Below, one piece after another: positions 40,696-49,585 of a stretch of DNA of 64,000 nt. The DNA comes from Planctomycetota bacterium (GTDB taxonomy: Bacteria > Planctomycetota > Brocadiia > Brocadiales > Brocadiaceae), in assembly GCA_016873165.1 (NCBI GenBank), contig VGXV01000008.1, positions 1 through 64,000 of the forward strand. Reading direction: 5' to 3'. Numbering within the stretch: the stretch's first letter is position 1; each line of letters opens with the position of its first letter. The notes under the pieces are model-generated. The model ran no database searches, was not told the DNA's origin, and was given only the letters and a program-made list of their open reading frames with translations. Both the position numbers and the translations under genes were made by a program.

Positions 40696-40769
40696 GCGCC
40701 CATAGCTCAATTGGATAGAGTCACGGACTACGAATCCGGAGGTTGGAGGTTCAAATCCTCCTGGGCGCG
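40696..40769 (+). tRNA. tRNA-Arg (anticodon ACG)
   Basis: A 74-base cloverleaf: acceptor GCGCCCA/TGGGCGC, D-loop AGCTCAATTGGATAGAG, anticodon stem GGACT/AATCC-type with loop CTACGAA (anticodon ACG), T-arm GGAGGTTCAAATCCTCC. CCA is not encoded. A34 of this tRNA is the substrate of TadA, encoded 160 bases downstream. Confidence 0.95.
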
Positions 40770-40931
40770 TTTTCGTTATAATATATAAACATTTTAAAAA
40801 TATAAAAAATAAAAGACATAGATGGACATTGCTAACAAATGCAAAATATTGAAGTTCCTTCATTCCGATACCTGTCTATGTTCTCTCCCTATACAGCATA
40901 TCAAATAAGAGGTTGTGATTCAGAATTTATC

Positions 40932-41402
40932 ATGGAAAGCGTAACCAGTAATCATGTGTATTTTATGCGGCAGGCGATTAAAGAAGCTGAAAAGGCTGCG
41001 GCTATTAATGAGATTCCGGTGGGAGCGGTGATTGTGCATGAAAATCGCATTGTTGCCCGTGCGCATAATCAGAAGGAAATGCTTAAGGATCCTACCGCCC
41101 ATGCTGAAATGATAGCGATAACTCAATGTGCCGAATATTTGCAAAATTGGCGTTTAACCGGAGCAACTATATATGTGACCCTGGAACCCTGTGCCATGTG
41201 CGCGGGGGCTTTGGTTCAATCAAGAATTGACAGGCTTGTATATGGGGCTGTTGATAAAAAGGCAGGCGCTTGTGTATCCGTTATGAATCTTGTTCAGAAT
41301 CCTAAGCTGAATCACCGTTTGGAAGTAATACCAAATATCCTTGCGGATGAGTGCGGAGATATATTAAAGAGTTTTTTTCTGGAAAATTGCCGCATGAAGT
41401 AA
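40932..41402 (+). CDS. tadA: tRNA-specific adenosine deaminase
   Basis: HAEMIAITQC and LEPCAMCAGALVQSRIDRLV are the zinc and catalytic motifs (H-A-E, P-C-x-x-C) of TadA; deaminates A34 to inosine in tRNA-Arg(ACG). ATG 40932 gives 156 aa, normal; the frame extends to 40839, where the added residues (MQNIEVPSFRYLSMF) do not resemble the family. Shares the promoter region with the tRNA it modifies. Confidence 0.93.
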   Translation: MESVTSNHVYFMRQAIKEAEKAAAINEIPVGAVIVHENRIVARAHNQKEMLKDPTAHAEMIAITQCAEYLQNWRLTGATIYVTLEPCAMCAGALVQSRIDRLVYGAVDKKAGACVSVMNLVQNPKLNHRLEVIPNILADECGDILKSFFLENCRMK

Positions 41403-41439
41403 AATATCAACTTTTGCCGCTTTTCCATTTATAAATGCT

Positions 41440-41529
41440 GGAGAGGTGCCGGAGTGGTTGAACGGGACGGTCTCGAAAACCGTTTTCCGCGAAAGCGGAA
41501 CGTGGGTTCGAATCCCACCCTCTCCGCCA
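41440..41529 (+). tRNA. tRNA-Ser (anticodon CGA)
   Basis: Class II tRNA with long variable arm: acceptor GGAGAGG/CCTCTCC, anticodon loop CTCGAAA (anticodon CGA), variable arm TTCCGCGAAAGCGGAA, T-loop GGTTCGAATCC, encoded CCA. 90 bases. Confidence 0.96.
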
Positions 41530-41636
41530 TAAAAAACAGGAATAATATGGTAAAGTTTGTTGCAAGTAATGATAAAGGATGTTTATAATATTTATCTGCG
41601 TTATTGATTAATACATAGCACGAGAAGATTAGAACC

Positions 41637-41729
41637 GGAGAGGTGTCAGAGTGGCCGAATGAGCGCGCTTGGAAAGCGCGTATACCGCTTAAAACGGTAT
41701 CGCGGGTTCGACTCCCGCCCTCTCCGCCA
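41637..41729 (+). tRNA. tRNA-Ser (anticodon GGA)
   Basis: Class II tRNA: acceptor GGAGAGG/CCTCTCC, anticodon loop TTGGAAA (GGA), variable arm TACCGCTTAAAACGGTA, T-loop GGTTCGACTCC, encoded CCA. 93 bases. Confidence 0.96.
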
Positions 41730-41742
41730 GAATAATGAAAAT

Positions 41743-42012
41743 GGCCGTGCTAGATGGGGAGCTAGCGGTACCCTGTAACCTGCAACCCGCTATAGCAGGA
41801 TTGATCGCTTTTGAGAGGGCTCACAACTGTTATCTTTGTCAATGTAAGTGGTGATGAAGGTTGGATCTCATGCAATGGGAGACGATGCGAATCTGGTCAG
41901 GTGCGGAAGCAAGCAGCCATAAGTACTTGTCCTCATGTGCCGTGAGTTAGTCTGGCCTGAGCTAACTGTATTGGCAAACTAACAGAAGGGAGCACAAAAA
42001 AAGTGCACGGCC
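41743..42012 (+). ncRNA. ffs: Signal recognition particle RNA, long bacterial form
   Basis: GGCCGTGCTAG at 41743 pairs with the 3' end GTGCACGGCC (to 42012); the Alu-type 5' domain GGGGAGCTAGCGGTACCCTG then TAACCTGCAACCCGCTATAG is present, and the S-domain loop reads GGTCAGGTGCGGAAGCAAGC then AGCC, the Ffh-binding site. ~270 bases, long (Bacillus-like 6S-type) architecture rather than the 114-base 4.5S form. TTTT follows as a terminator. Immediately upstream of dnaX. Confidence 0.93.
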
Positions 42013-42135
42013 TTTTATAAAACTTTTATATCGTGGTTTTTTTCGCCGGATTTTGATATAATTTTTTCATTTAGACGGTTGTTATGAGGTGTTTTAAATA
42101 ACTGTAAGGTTGATAAGAAATGTAGGTGATTTTCA

Positions 42136-43821
42136 ATGTCTTATGTGGTATTAGCCCGCAGATATCGTCCGCAATCCTTCAGTGACATCGTAGGGCAAGC
42201 ACCTATAGTAAAAACCCTCGGGAATGCGATACGTTCTGACAGGGTAGCTCATGCTTATTTGTTTGCGGGTCCAAGAGGCGTTGGCAAGACCTCAATGGCG
42301 CGTATATTGTCAAAAGCGCTGAATTGCGTTAAGGGACCTACCGATACCCCATGCAATGTGTGTGATATTTGCCAGAGCATTTCCGAAGGCAGCGATATTG
42401 ATGTATTGGAAATCGACGGCGCCTCAAATCGCGGAATCGATGAGATAAGAAACATACGTCAAAATGTAGGATTCTCCCCATCAAGGGCGCGGTATAGGAT
42501 TTATATTATTGATGAAGTACATATGCTTACCCGCGAAGCATTTAATGCCCTTCTTAAAACCCTTGAAGAACCCCCTTCTCATGTCAAGTTTATATTTGCA
42601 ACAACTGCTGCAAACCGCCTTCCCGAAACAGTTCAATCACGGTGTCAGCGTTTTGATTTTAAAAATATTTCTGTCAGGGATATCGAAAACCACCTCCTGG
42701 AGATATGCAAAACAGAAGGGAAAGAAATTGAACCGGCAGCCCTCCATACGATTGCGAGATATGCAAAAGGCGGGTTAAGAGATTCACAATCCGTGTTAGA
42801 CCAACTCCTCTCTTTTTGCAAAGATAAGGTAACATCATCTGATGTGAATTATGTGCTGGGGTATATTGATGAAGATAAAATTTACGGCATGTTTGAGTGT
42901 TTTGTGAAAAAAGACTCTTCCGGCGCATTAAAAATTGTGGATGACATTTTGAACGAAGGAAAAACTCCGATGGAATTCATTGATCAACTGCTTTTGCGGT
43001 TGAGGGATCTTTTGGTGTTTTCCTCGTGTGGTCAGGATTCAGCATGGGTTGAGTTTGATGGATCTTTTGTACAGCGTTTTGGAAAATCATTTTCCGCCGA
43101 TACATTGATGTATATGATTCAGATGCTTTCGGGGATGAGGATGCGTTCTACGGATTCTTTGTTGCAGCGTGTTTCCGCGGAAATGGCAGTAATAAAGTTA
43201 TGCCAGATAGAATCTCTTGGTTCATTAACTGATCTTGTTGAACGCATAGCATTATTAGAGGATAAACTGGAGCAAGTTGCCAGCGGCGCTGATAAGAGAA
43301 ATAATGACAGCCTCTTTTCCACGGAATCTTTTGCTCAGCAAACAGTAATGGAAAAACCAATGGAAGAAAGCGATGTTATACCTATTGCAAAAGCCGTAAA
43401 AGAAGAAACAAATATTTCCGGAAATGTAAGTGATAAAAAAGATGTATGGGAAAATATACTTAAAAATATTCAGCATAAGAAAAAATCTACATGGGCGCTT
43501 TTTAAGGAAGGTCGGTTTGTCAGTTGCGAAGCGGGAGTGTTAGTGGTTGAATTTCCCGGAAATTTTTTGTTTCACAAAGAGAAATTGGATCAGCCGGAAG
43601 AAAAAAAGCTCATCGAAAATTGTGCAAAAGAAGTAGTGCAGAGAGATATTGAACTGAAACTTGTAATATCTGAAAATGGGAGGCGTGAAGATAATCGGAC
43701 GGGGAAGCCTTCGGGCAGAGAGAATGGCGCACAGCAAAAGGAGGATAGTGTGTTTTCAGAACCGGCAGTAAAAAAAACGTTAGAATTGTTTGACGGTCGT
43801 GTTATTAAAGTTAGCCGATAG
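42136..43821 (+). CDS. dnaX: DNA polymerase III tau/gamma subunit
   Basis: 561 aa. YVVLARRYRPQSFSDIVGQ start, Walker A FAGPRGVGKTSMARILS, zinc cluster CNVCDICQSI, Walker B/DExx IIDEVHMLTREAFNALLKTL and SRC box TVQSRCQRF. C-terminal ~190 residues are charged and poorly conserved (tau tail). Clamp loader ATPase. No obvious A6G slippage heptamer, so a separate gamma form is not evident. First gene of dnaX-ybaB-recR-rpoN. Confidence 0.95.
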   Translation: MSYVVLARRYRPQSFSDIVGQAPIVKTLGNAIRSDRVAHAYLFAGPRGVGKTSMARILSKALNCVKGPTDTPCNVCDICQSISEGSDIDVLEIDGASNRGIDEIRNIRQNVGFSPSRARYRIYIIDEVHMLTREAFNALLKTLEEPPSHVKFIFATTAANRLPETVQSRCQRFDFKNISVRDIENHLLEICKTEGKEIEPAALHTIARYAKGGLRDSQSVLDQLLSFCKDKVTSSDVNYVLGYIDEDKIYGMFECFVKKDSSGALKIVDDILNEGKTPMEFIDQLLLRLRDLLVFSSCGQDSAWVEFDGSFVQRFGKSFSADTLMYMIQMLSGMRMRSTDSLLQRVSAEMAVIKLCQIESLGSLTDLVERIALLEDKLEQVASGADKRNNDSLFSTESFAQQTVMEKPMEESDVIPIAKAVKEETNISGNVSDKKDVWENILKNIQHKKKSTWALFKEGRFVSCEAGVLVVEFPGNFLFHKEKLDQPEEKKLIENCAKEVVQRDIELKLVISENGRREDNRTGKPSGRENGAQQKEDSVFSEPAVKKTLELFDGRVIKVSR

Positions 43822-43830
43822 GGGGGTGAA

Positions 43831-44178
43831 ATGAAGGGCTTTGGCAATATGGCAGAAATGATGAAGCAAATGCAGAAGCAGGCGCAAAAAATGCAGAAGC
43901 AGATGGAGGATGCCCAGAGGGATTTAAAAGAACGCGTGGTAGAGGCAACTTCGGGCGGCGGTATGGTTACGGTGCATATGAACGGGAAGCAGGAAATCCT
44001 TTCTATTAAAATTGACCCTGAAGTGGTAGATCCTGAGGATGTTCAGATGCTTGAAGATCTTATACTTTCCGCGGTTTCTCAGGCAATGAAAAAATCTCAG
44101 GAACTATATCAGTCCGAGATGGGAAAATTCACAGGTGGTTTGAATATTCCCGGAATGTCAGGATTGTTCGGGGGATGA
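43831..44178 (+). CDS. ybaB: YbaB/EbfC nucleoid-associated protein
   Basis: 115 aa, [20 protein letters not shown] helix and [20 protein letters not shown] strand, the standard YbaB form. Tweezer-shaped DNA-binding dimer, always between dnaX and recR as here. Ten bases after dnaX. Confidence 0.95.
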   Translation: MKGFGNMAEMMKQMQKQAQKMQKQMEDAQRDLKERVVEATSGGGMVTVHMNGKQEILSIKIDPEVVDPEDVQMLEDLILSAVSQAMKKSQELYQSEMGKFTGGLNIPGMSGLFGG

Positions 44179-44208
44179 TTCCCTCTCATGGAATAAGAGG
44201 TATTTATT

Positions 44209-44814
44209 TTGAATACGTATCCGCAGACAGTTAATAAACTTATTAGTGAATTTGGGAAAATGCCGGGCATAGGACAGAAGACTGCCGAACGGTTAGCCTG
44301 CTATGTTTTAAAACAGCCGGTTGAAGATGCCATGAAGCTTGCCTATGCTATTCGTGATGTAAAAAAATATATGAAAATCTGTACGGTTTGTTTTAACGTA
44401 TCAGAAAACAACCCGTGCCATATTTGCAGTAGTTTACGCAGAGATAGTTCTGTTATTTGTGTTGTTGAGCAGCTTGCAGATCTTTTGACTATTGAAAAAA
44501 CGGGCAGGTATAATGGCCATTATCATATACTCCAGGGACATATTTCCCCGCTGGAGGGTGTCGATCCGGAATCCCTTACGATCGAAAGTCTCTTACAGAG
44601 GGTAAAGGACAACCATGTGAAAGAGGTGATACTCGCCACCAATTTGAATATGGAAGGGGATATAACCGCCGTATATATATATAAACAGTTGCAATCATGT
44701 GGCGTTAAAGTTACAAGAATTGCGCGTGGATTGCCGACGGGAAGTTATCTTGAGTATGCCAATACTGCTATTGTCGCCGACGCGGTGAGCGACAGGAATG
44801 AGATGAGGAATTAG
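44209..44814 (+). CDS. recR: Recombination protein RecR
   Basis: 201 aa. HhH region (ISEFGKMPGIGQKTAERLAC), zinc finger CTVCFNVSENNPCHIC and Toprim domain (CVVEQLADLLTIEKTG, EVILATNLNMEGD). Works with RecFO in gap repair. TTG start with AAGAGGT upstream. Confidence 0.95.
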   Translation: MNTYPQTVNKLISEFGKMPGIGQKTAERLACYVLKQPVEDAMKLAYAIRDVKKYMKICTVCFNVSENNPCHICSSLRRDSSVICVVEQLADLLTIEKTGRYNGHYHILQGHISPLEGVDPESLTIESLLQRVKDNHVKEVILATNLNMEGDITAVYIYKQLQSCGVKVTRIARGLPTGSYLEYANTAIVADAVSDRNEMRN

Positions 44815-44849
44815 ATGTTTATTGGTTTTTTTCGGGAAGGTGATTTTAA

Positions 44850-46295
44850 ATGAAAATGCAGTCTTCTTTATTGCCACAGCTTCAACAAAAGATGAAGTTG
44901 TCTCCTCAGATAATCCAGTCTATAGAAATTCTCCAGCTACCGTTGTTGGCGTTAGCTGAGCGCATACAGCAGGAGATTATGGACAACCCTGTTCTTGAAG
45001 AGGTGGTTGAGCAAACGAAAGAAGAAAGTTCCGTCTCGGAAGAAAGCTCCGCACAATCGGAATGGGATGAAAACCAAAAGAAAGAAATTGACCGGCTTGG
45101 CGAGATGGCGGAAGATTGGAGTGAATATTATTCGAAAACGATGGTGAGGAAAAGTGCCCTTTCCGATGAACGCGACCAGAAGCAGGAAGCATTGGAAAAC
45201 ACCGCCGCCAAACCTATGTCGCTTCATGATTATTTACTCGGACAATTATCCCTTATGGAAGCGCCGGAACATCTTTATGAGGCATGCGAGAATATTATTT
45301 ATTCTATCGATACATCAGGTTATTTACCGGAAACTTTTTCAATAGAGGATATTATTTCTTCACTTGAGAAGCCTGTTTCTGTAGAAGACGGTGAAAAGGC
45401 ATTGAAAATTATCCAGACGTTAGAGCCGCCTGGTGTTGGTGCGAGAAGTTTACAGGAATGCTTGTTATTACAACTCGATACACGTGATCCCAATTATCGG
45501 TTAACAAAAGATCTGCTTCAGAATTTTTTAGTAGAGATTGAAACAAAAAAATATCCTGCCATTGCCAAAAAAACCGGATACAGTATCGAAACTATCAAAA
45601 AACAGGTAGATTTTATCCGTACATTAAATCCAAAGCCCGGCTCCATATTTAATGAAGAAACAGTTCCGTATGTGGTTCCTGAAGTAAAGGTAGAACAAAT
45701 TGACGGACAATACGAAGTGTTCCTGATTGATAATGCGAATATACCGCATTTGCATATCAGTTCCTTTTATAAAAAATCTTTGAATGAGGGCGGGATTGAT
45801 AGCTCAACGCGTCAGTACATACAGAAGAAGATTGAATCTGCCAAATGGTTGGTTGATGCAATAGAGCAAAGAAGAAGCACGTTATATAAAGTAGCGTGCA
45901 AAATTGTCAGCATGCAGAAGGGATTTTTGGATGAAGGTATTCACCGCCTTCGAACATTGAAGATGCAGGACGTTGCCGATATTGTTGGCGTTCATGTTTC
46001 AACGGTGAGCCGTGCAATTGCCCATAAATATATTCAAACGCCGCAGGGGATTTTTGAAATGAAGTTTTTCTTTACGGGAGGCTTTCAGAATGCGGATGGG
46101 AATATGGAGTCATGGGAATCTATCCGGCAAAAACTCCTGGAAATTGTCGCGAAAGAAGATAAGTCCAATCCCTTGAGTGATGAAGAGGTAGCGGATAAAT
46201 TACTCGCTTCCGGTGTGGATATCGCCCGGAGAACAGTTACAAAGTACCGGCGTATTTTGAAGATTCCCTCATCCCGGCAGCGAAAAGAATATTAA
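44850..46295 (+). CDS. rpoN: RNA polymerase sigma-54 factor
   Basis: 481 aa. N-terminal region I LLPQLQQKMKLSPQIIQSIE (Gln-rich activator contact), core-binding region, HTH VADIVGVHVSTVSRAI and RpoN box ARRTVTKYRRILKIP. Recognises -24/-12 promoters and needs AAA+ activators, none of which is in this window. 36 bases after recR. Confidence 0.95.
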   Translation: MKMQSSLLPQLQQKMKLSPQIIQSIEILQLPLLALAERIQQEIMDNPVLEEVVEQTKEESSVSEESSAQSEWDENQKKEIDRLGEMAEDWSEYYSKTMVRKSALSDERDQKQEALENTAAKPMSLHDYLLGQLSLMEAPEHLYEACENIIYSIDTSGYLPETFSIEDIISSLEKPVSVEDGEKALKIIQTLEPPGVGARSLQECLLLQLDTRDPNYRLTKDLLQNFLVEIETKKYPAIAKKTGYSIETIKKQVDFIRTLNPKPGSIFNEETVPYVVPEVKVEQIDGQYEVFLIDNANIPHLHISSFYKKSLNEGGIDSSTRQYIQKKIESAKWLVDAIEQRRSTLYKVACKIVSMQKGFLDEGIHRLRTLKMQDVADIVGVHVSTVSRAIAHKYIQTPQGIFEMKFFFTGGFQNADGNMESWESIRQKLLEIVAKEDKSNPLSDEEVADKLLASGVDIARRTVTKYRRILKIPSSRQRKEY

Positions 46296-46373
46296 TAAAG
46301 ATATAGTGATAAAAATTTCCTTCTTCGCCGAAGGGAATATCCGGTTTGCTAAAATTACTCAGGAGCATTTAAT

Positions 46374-46568
46374 ATGAAGCAGAAAAAATTCAAATTACAT
46401 TTCTTCTTGCCCGCTATTTTTATAGCATCCATTCCTTATTTTACAGGTTGTTCTTCCACACATAATAAAGAACACGCCGATACCATCAAAACAGATCTCA
46501 ATGCACTGCATAAAGACGTTGATAAAGTATTGGGCTTAGATAAACCTTCCACATTGGTAGAAGATTAA
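46374..46568 (+). CDS. Small predicted lipoprotein, 64 aa
   Basis: Signal peptide with lipobox FLPAIFIASIPYFTGC (Cys ~26), then a short helical, charged tail (IKTDLNALHKDVDKVLGL). Function unknown. AGGAGCATTTAAT precedes the ATG. Follows rpoN. Confidence 0.75.
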   Translation: MKQKKFKLHFFLPAIFIASIPYFTGCSSTHNKEHADTIKTDLNALHKDVDKVLGLDKPSTLVED

Positions 46569-46590
46569 ATTTCCTCCCCTATTGATTTTC

Positions 46591-46620
46591 GTACGGCGGA
46601 TTTTATTCAAAATCCACCGT
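46591..46620. terminator. Palindrome after the lipoprotein gene, terminator-like
   Basis: TACGGCGGATTTT and AAAATCCACCGTA pair over 13 bases with one wobble around ATTC, 23 bases after the stop. No U-tract follows, so it may be a repeat rather than an intrinsic terminator. Confidence 0.45.
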
Positions 46621-46682
46621 AATGCCTTCCCTGGAAAGCAAATAAAACACCCCCTGAAGTTTACTTGAAAATAGAGATTAAA

Positions 46683-48266
46683 ATGTATCTTGATCTGATA
46701 ATAGAAAAAGGTTTATTGATAGATGGCACCGGAATGCCCGGGGTAAGAATGGATCTGGGCATAAAGGGAAATAAAATTGAACTGATTGCGGAATACATTC
46801 CTGGAAATAATTGCACACGAATAAATGCGGAAGGGATGATCGTTGCTCCCGGATTCATTGATATTCATTCTCACAGCGATTTTTTGTGGCTTGCGTGCCG
46901 GGAGAGTGAAAGCAAGATACTGGATGGTGTGACCACGGAGGTTTGCGGGAATTGCGGATTATCTGCTTTTCCGTTGAGGGGAAAACTATTAGAACGGCGT
47001 AAACAAGGGTTGTCAAAATATGGTATTGTTCCCGCGTGGCGTTCAGCATCAGGTTTTTTTGATATTGCGGAAGGAATAAATAGTTCTGTCAACAGGGCTT
47101 TTCTTGTGGGTCACGGAAATATCAGGGCGTGTGTTGTCGGATATGATAACAGGGTTCCCGATAAAGATGAATTATCTGCAATGGAGAAATATCTTGAAGA
47201 AGCCATGAAAGCGGGCGCCTTTGGCATGTCCAGCGGTTTGATTTATCCTCCGGGCTGCTATGCGGAATGTGATGAAATGGTGAAATTGTGCCGCATGGTA
47301 AATGAATATGGTGGGTTCTATGCTACTCATATACGAAGTGAAGGTGATGCGCTGGAAGATGCAATTGCGGAAGCGATAAAGGTTTCAAAAGAGTCCGGCG
47401 TTAAGTTGCAAATATCGCATATCAAGACATCAGGGCGGCAAAATTGGCATAAATTAAAGGATGTAAAGACGTTGATAGAGCGTGCAATAGATGAAGGGGT
47501 TGATGTTACGTGTGATCGCTATCCCTATATAGCTGCTGCGACAGACCTCGATGTCGTTTTACCTGCCTGGGTGTATGAGGGCGGCATAGAAGATCAAATA
47601 AAAAGAATGAAAGACAGGAATACAAGAGAGCGAATAGCCAAAGAGATCGCAAAGGCGGATGAAGGGGCATTTTGGTCAGGCATAGTGATTTCATCTGTTT
47701 TTTCTCAAAAAAATAAATGGATGGTGGGGAAATCTGTTGCGGAAATTGCAGAGGTGCAAAAGAAAGTTCCGTTGGAGATGGTGCTGGATATTCTGATAGA
47801 AGAGGATACAAGAGTTGATATTTTTTTGTTCAACATGTCAGAAAAAAACCTGGAAAGCATATTAAACTGGGATTTTGTCTTTGTGGGCTCCGATAGTTCC
47901 ACTCGTGCCATTAATGGTATTCTTAGAGACGGCAATCCTCATCCGCGCAGTTATGGGACGTTTTCCCGGGTATTAGGAAAATATTGCAGAGAGAATAAAA
48001 TTTTATCGAAAGAAAAAGCTATTCATAAAATGACGGGTCTTCCGGCGCAAAAGGCAGGATTAGACCGGAGGGGTTTATTAAAGGAAGGATACTATGCCGA
48101 TATTACAATTTTCAACCCTGAAAAAATTATTGATAAGAGCACGTTTGCAGACCCTCATCGGTATTCGGAGGGAATAGAATATGTAATGGTAAATGGAAAA
48201 GTGACGGTGGAAAAGGGAAAACACACTGGCATTACAAGCGGGAAAATATTGCGGAAAACATCATGA
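46683..48266 (+). CDS. N-acyl-D-amino-acid deacylase-like amidohydrolase
   Basis: 527 aa from ATG 46683. YLDLIIEKGLLIDGTGMPGV start, PGFIDIHSHSDFLWL (HxH), LQISHIKTSG histidine, VTCDRYPYIAAATDL, VGSDSS aspartate and a C-terminal GKVTVEKGKHTG. Typical of D-aminoacylase/N-acyl-D-Glu deacylase, which remove acyl groups from D-amino acids, or dihydropyrimidinase-like relatives. Substrate not determinable from sequence. Confidence 0.85.
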   Translation: MYLDLIIEKGLLIDGTGMPGVRMDLGIKGNKIELIAEYIPGNNCTRINAEGMIVAPGFIDIHSHSDFLWLACRESESKILDGVTTEVCGNCGLSAFPLRGKLLERRKQGLSKYGIVPAWRSASGFFDIAEGINSSVNRAFLVGHGNIRACVVGYDNRVPDKDELSAMEKYLEEAMKAGAFGMSSGLIYPPGCYAECDEMVKLCRMVNEYGGFYATHIRSEGDALEDAIAEAIKVSKESGVKLQISHIKTSGRQNWHKLKDVKTLIERAIDEGVDVTCDRYPYIAAATDLDVVLPAWVYEGGIEDQIKRMKDRNTRERIAKEIAKADEGAFWSGIVISSVFSQKNKWMVGKSVAEIAEVQKKVPLEMVLDILIEEDTRVDIFLFNMSEKNLESILNWDFVFVGSDSSTRAINGILRDGNPHPRSYGTFSRVLGKYCRENKILSKEKAIHKMTGLPAQKAGLDRRGLLKEGYYADITIFNPEKIIDKSTFADPHRYSEGIEYVMVNGKVTVEKGKHTGITSGKILRKTS

Positions 48267-48297
48267 CACTATTTAATAAAATAAGTGGTCATAATAA

Positions 48298-48345
48298 TGC
48301 TTGATATATTATTACGCTAAAAGCACATGCGGACATGAAATTAGG
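48298..48345 (-). pseudogene. Degenerate duplicate of the 48341-49021 gene start
   Basis: The minus strand reads NFMSACAFSVIIYQALL then stop, matching PIFISACALGVSIYQALS at the N-terminus of the 226-aa protein. At DNA level, GCTTGATATATT...AAGCACATGC at 48299-48330 repeats that at 48942-48974 with several changes. A partial tandem duplication left only the first helix. Confidence 0.55.
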
Positions 48346-49021
48346 ATGCTTGGTTATGTGACAGGTTAGATGAAGCGGGAAGATTGCTGGGCTTAATTTT
48401 ATCCCATAACCTGCTCAAAATAGATCTGCCTGTCCTTCTTTTCTCAGGATAATAAAATTTAAATTTTTCCCCATATATAGATTCGTATTCTATTTCGATA
48501 CGTGTTAAATTTTCTAAAGATGTTATTGCTTTCTTCTTAATTACAGTTCCTCCATGGTTAAGATTTTCTAATACAGGTCTATTTAACCCAATTTTAAACA
48601 ATATTTCTGTTTCATTATTTGCTATAGCAAAAGGATATGTACAATCTTTTCTTTCAACTTTGACCGCTATCGGAGGTAACCCCAGCATATTTTGAATGCG
48701 TAACACTAATTCTGGAATATTATTCTTTAAAACAGTACCATCATACTTTACTAAAAATTTTGTAATATATGCAACGCCAGCGCCCCAATTTTTTAACAAT
48801 AATTCATATTGAGTAAAATACCCTTCATCTCTTTGATAATCGTTTGCCAATTTACATATTTCGCGAGGAATATCATCATGCGTAAATGCTATAAAAAGTT
48901 TTGGTTTTGCCAGAAGTCTTTGATGTTTTCTCGTAGATAAGGCTTGATATATTGATACACCCAAAGCACATGCTGAGATGAAAATTGGTACGCCTATTGT
49001 AATGAGAGTTTTGTAATTCAT
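48341..49021 (-). CDS. Hypothetical membrane-anchored protein, 226 aa
   Basis: One N-terminal membrane helix (TLITIGVPIFISACALGVSI) then a soluble, beta-rich ~190-residue domain (HGGTVIKKKAITSLENLTRI ... FKFYYPEKRRTG) and a basic tail. I do not recognise the family. It lies downstream of the DUF4160/DUF2442 pair and may be a separate accessory gene. A degenerate copy of its 5' end lies just after its stop. Confidence 0.65.
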   Translation of the reverse strand: MNYKTLITIGVPIFISACALGVSIYQALSTRKHQRLLAKPKLFIAFTHDDIPREICKLANDYQRDEGYFTQYELLLKNWGAGVAYITKFLVKYDGTVLKNNIPELVLRIQNMLGLPPIAVKVERKDCTYPFAIANNETEILFKIGLNRPVLENLNHGGTVIKKKAITSLENLTRIEIEYESIYGEKFKFYYPEKRRTGRSILSRLWDKIKPSNLPASSNLSHNQAS

Positions 49022-49061
49022 AACAATTACTCCAGACTTTACGGTGCTTCGGCACTTCGAA

Positions 49062-49331
49062 TTATTTTGATGTTGTTTCTTTTGTTTTGAGTTTTTTTGG
49101 TTCGTGTTTTATGCCAAGGAGGCCGTCAATTGACAGATCTTCGTCAATGAGCGGCCAATGTATGCCGTAGCCGGTAGGGCATATCTCGAAATATTCCCGC
49201 TCTTTCTGGGTGGCGTTTTTCAGTCTTTGTGATATCTCGCTGATCTTAAACGAATGTTGTTTCCCATCTATCTTCAGGCACATTTCATCTGCTGTGATTT
49301 TGAGGTTTTCTACGATGTGTGCTTTCTCCAT
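49062..49331 (-). CDS. DUF2442 protein, putative antitoxin of the DUF4160 pair
   Basis: VENLKITADEMCLKIDGKQH, FKISEISQRLKNATQKEREY, FEICPTGYGIHWPLIDEDLS is the DUF2442 pattern; 89 aa with a basic tail. Starts two bases after the DUF4160 stop. The pair DUF4160-DUF2442 is a common two-gene unit thought to be toxin-antitoxin; function is not established for most members. Confidence 0.88.
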   Translation of the reverse strand: MEKAHIVENLKITADEMCLKIDGKQHSFKISEISQRLKNATQKEREYFEICPTGYGIHWPLIDEDLSIDGLLGIKHEPKKLKTKETTSK

Positions 49332-49333
49332 GA

Positions 49334-49585
49334 TTATTTCCTTTCTTCAAATTTCTCCCATTGCTCAACGATATAGTCAAAATGTTCAAAAATAATTTTA
49401 CGCACCGTTCTTTTGTCTTTATTATTCATATTGTAGATATGTGCTTCTTCAATTTCAAAAAGCTCTTTATCAAGCCAGTATTTGCATCTCTTCTCTGATT
49501 TCTGGCAATGCACATGCATGGGCTCATCGCTTTCGTTTGCAAAGAAGTAAATCCTCCAACCGTTTATAAACAAAATTGTGGGCAT
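49334..49585 (-). CDS. DUF4160 protein, putative toxin partner
   Basis: PTILFINGWRIYFFANESDE, PMHVHCQKSEKRCKYWL is the DUF4160 core (HVHC with a cysteine); 83 aa. AGGAAAAGAAAAACA upstream of the ATG. First gene of the pair with DUF2442. Confidence 0.88.
   Translation of the reverse strand: MPTILFINGWRIYFFANESDEPMHVHCQKSEKRCKYWLDKELFEIEEAHIYNMNNKDKRTVRKIIFEHFDYIVEQWEKFEERK

Noticed and set aside
43400-43460. dnaX programmed frameshift site
   Set aside because: A-rich runs exist but no A-AAA-AAG heptamer with a downstream stem was seen.
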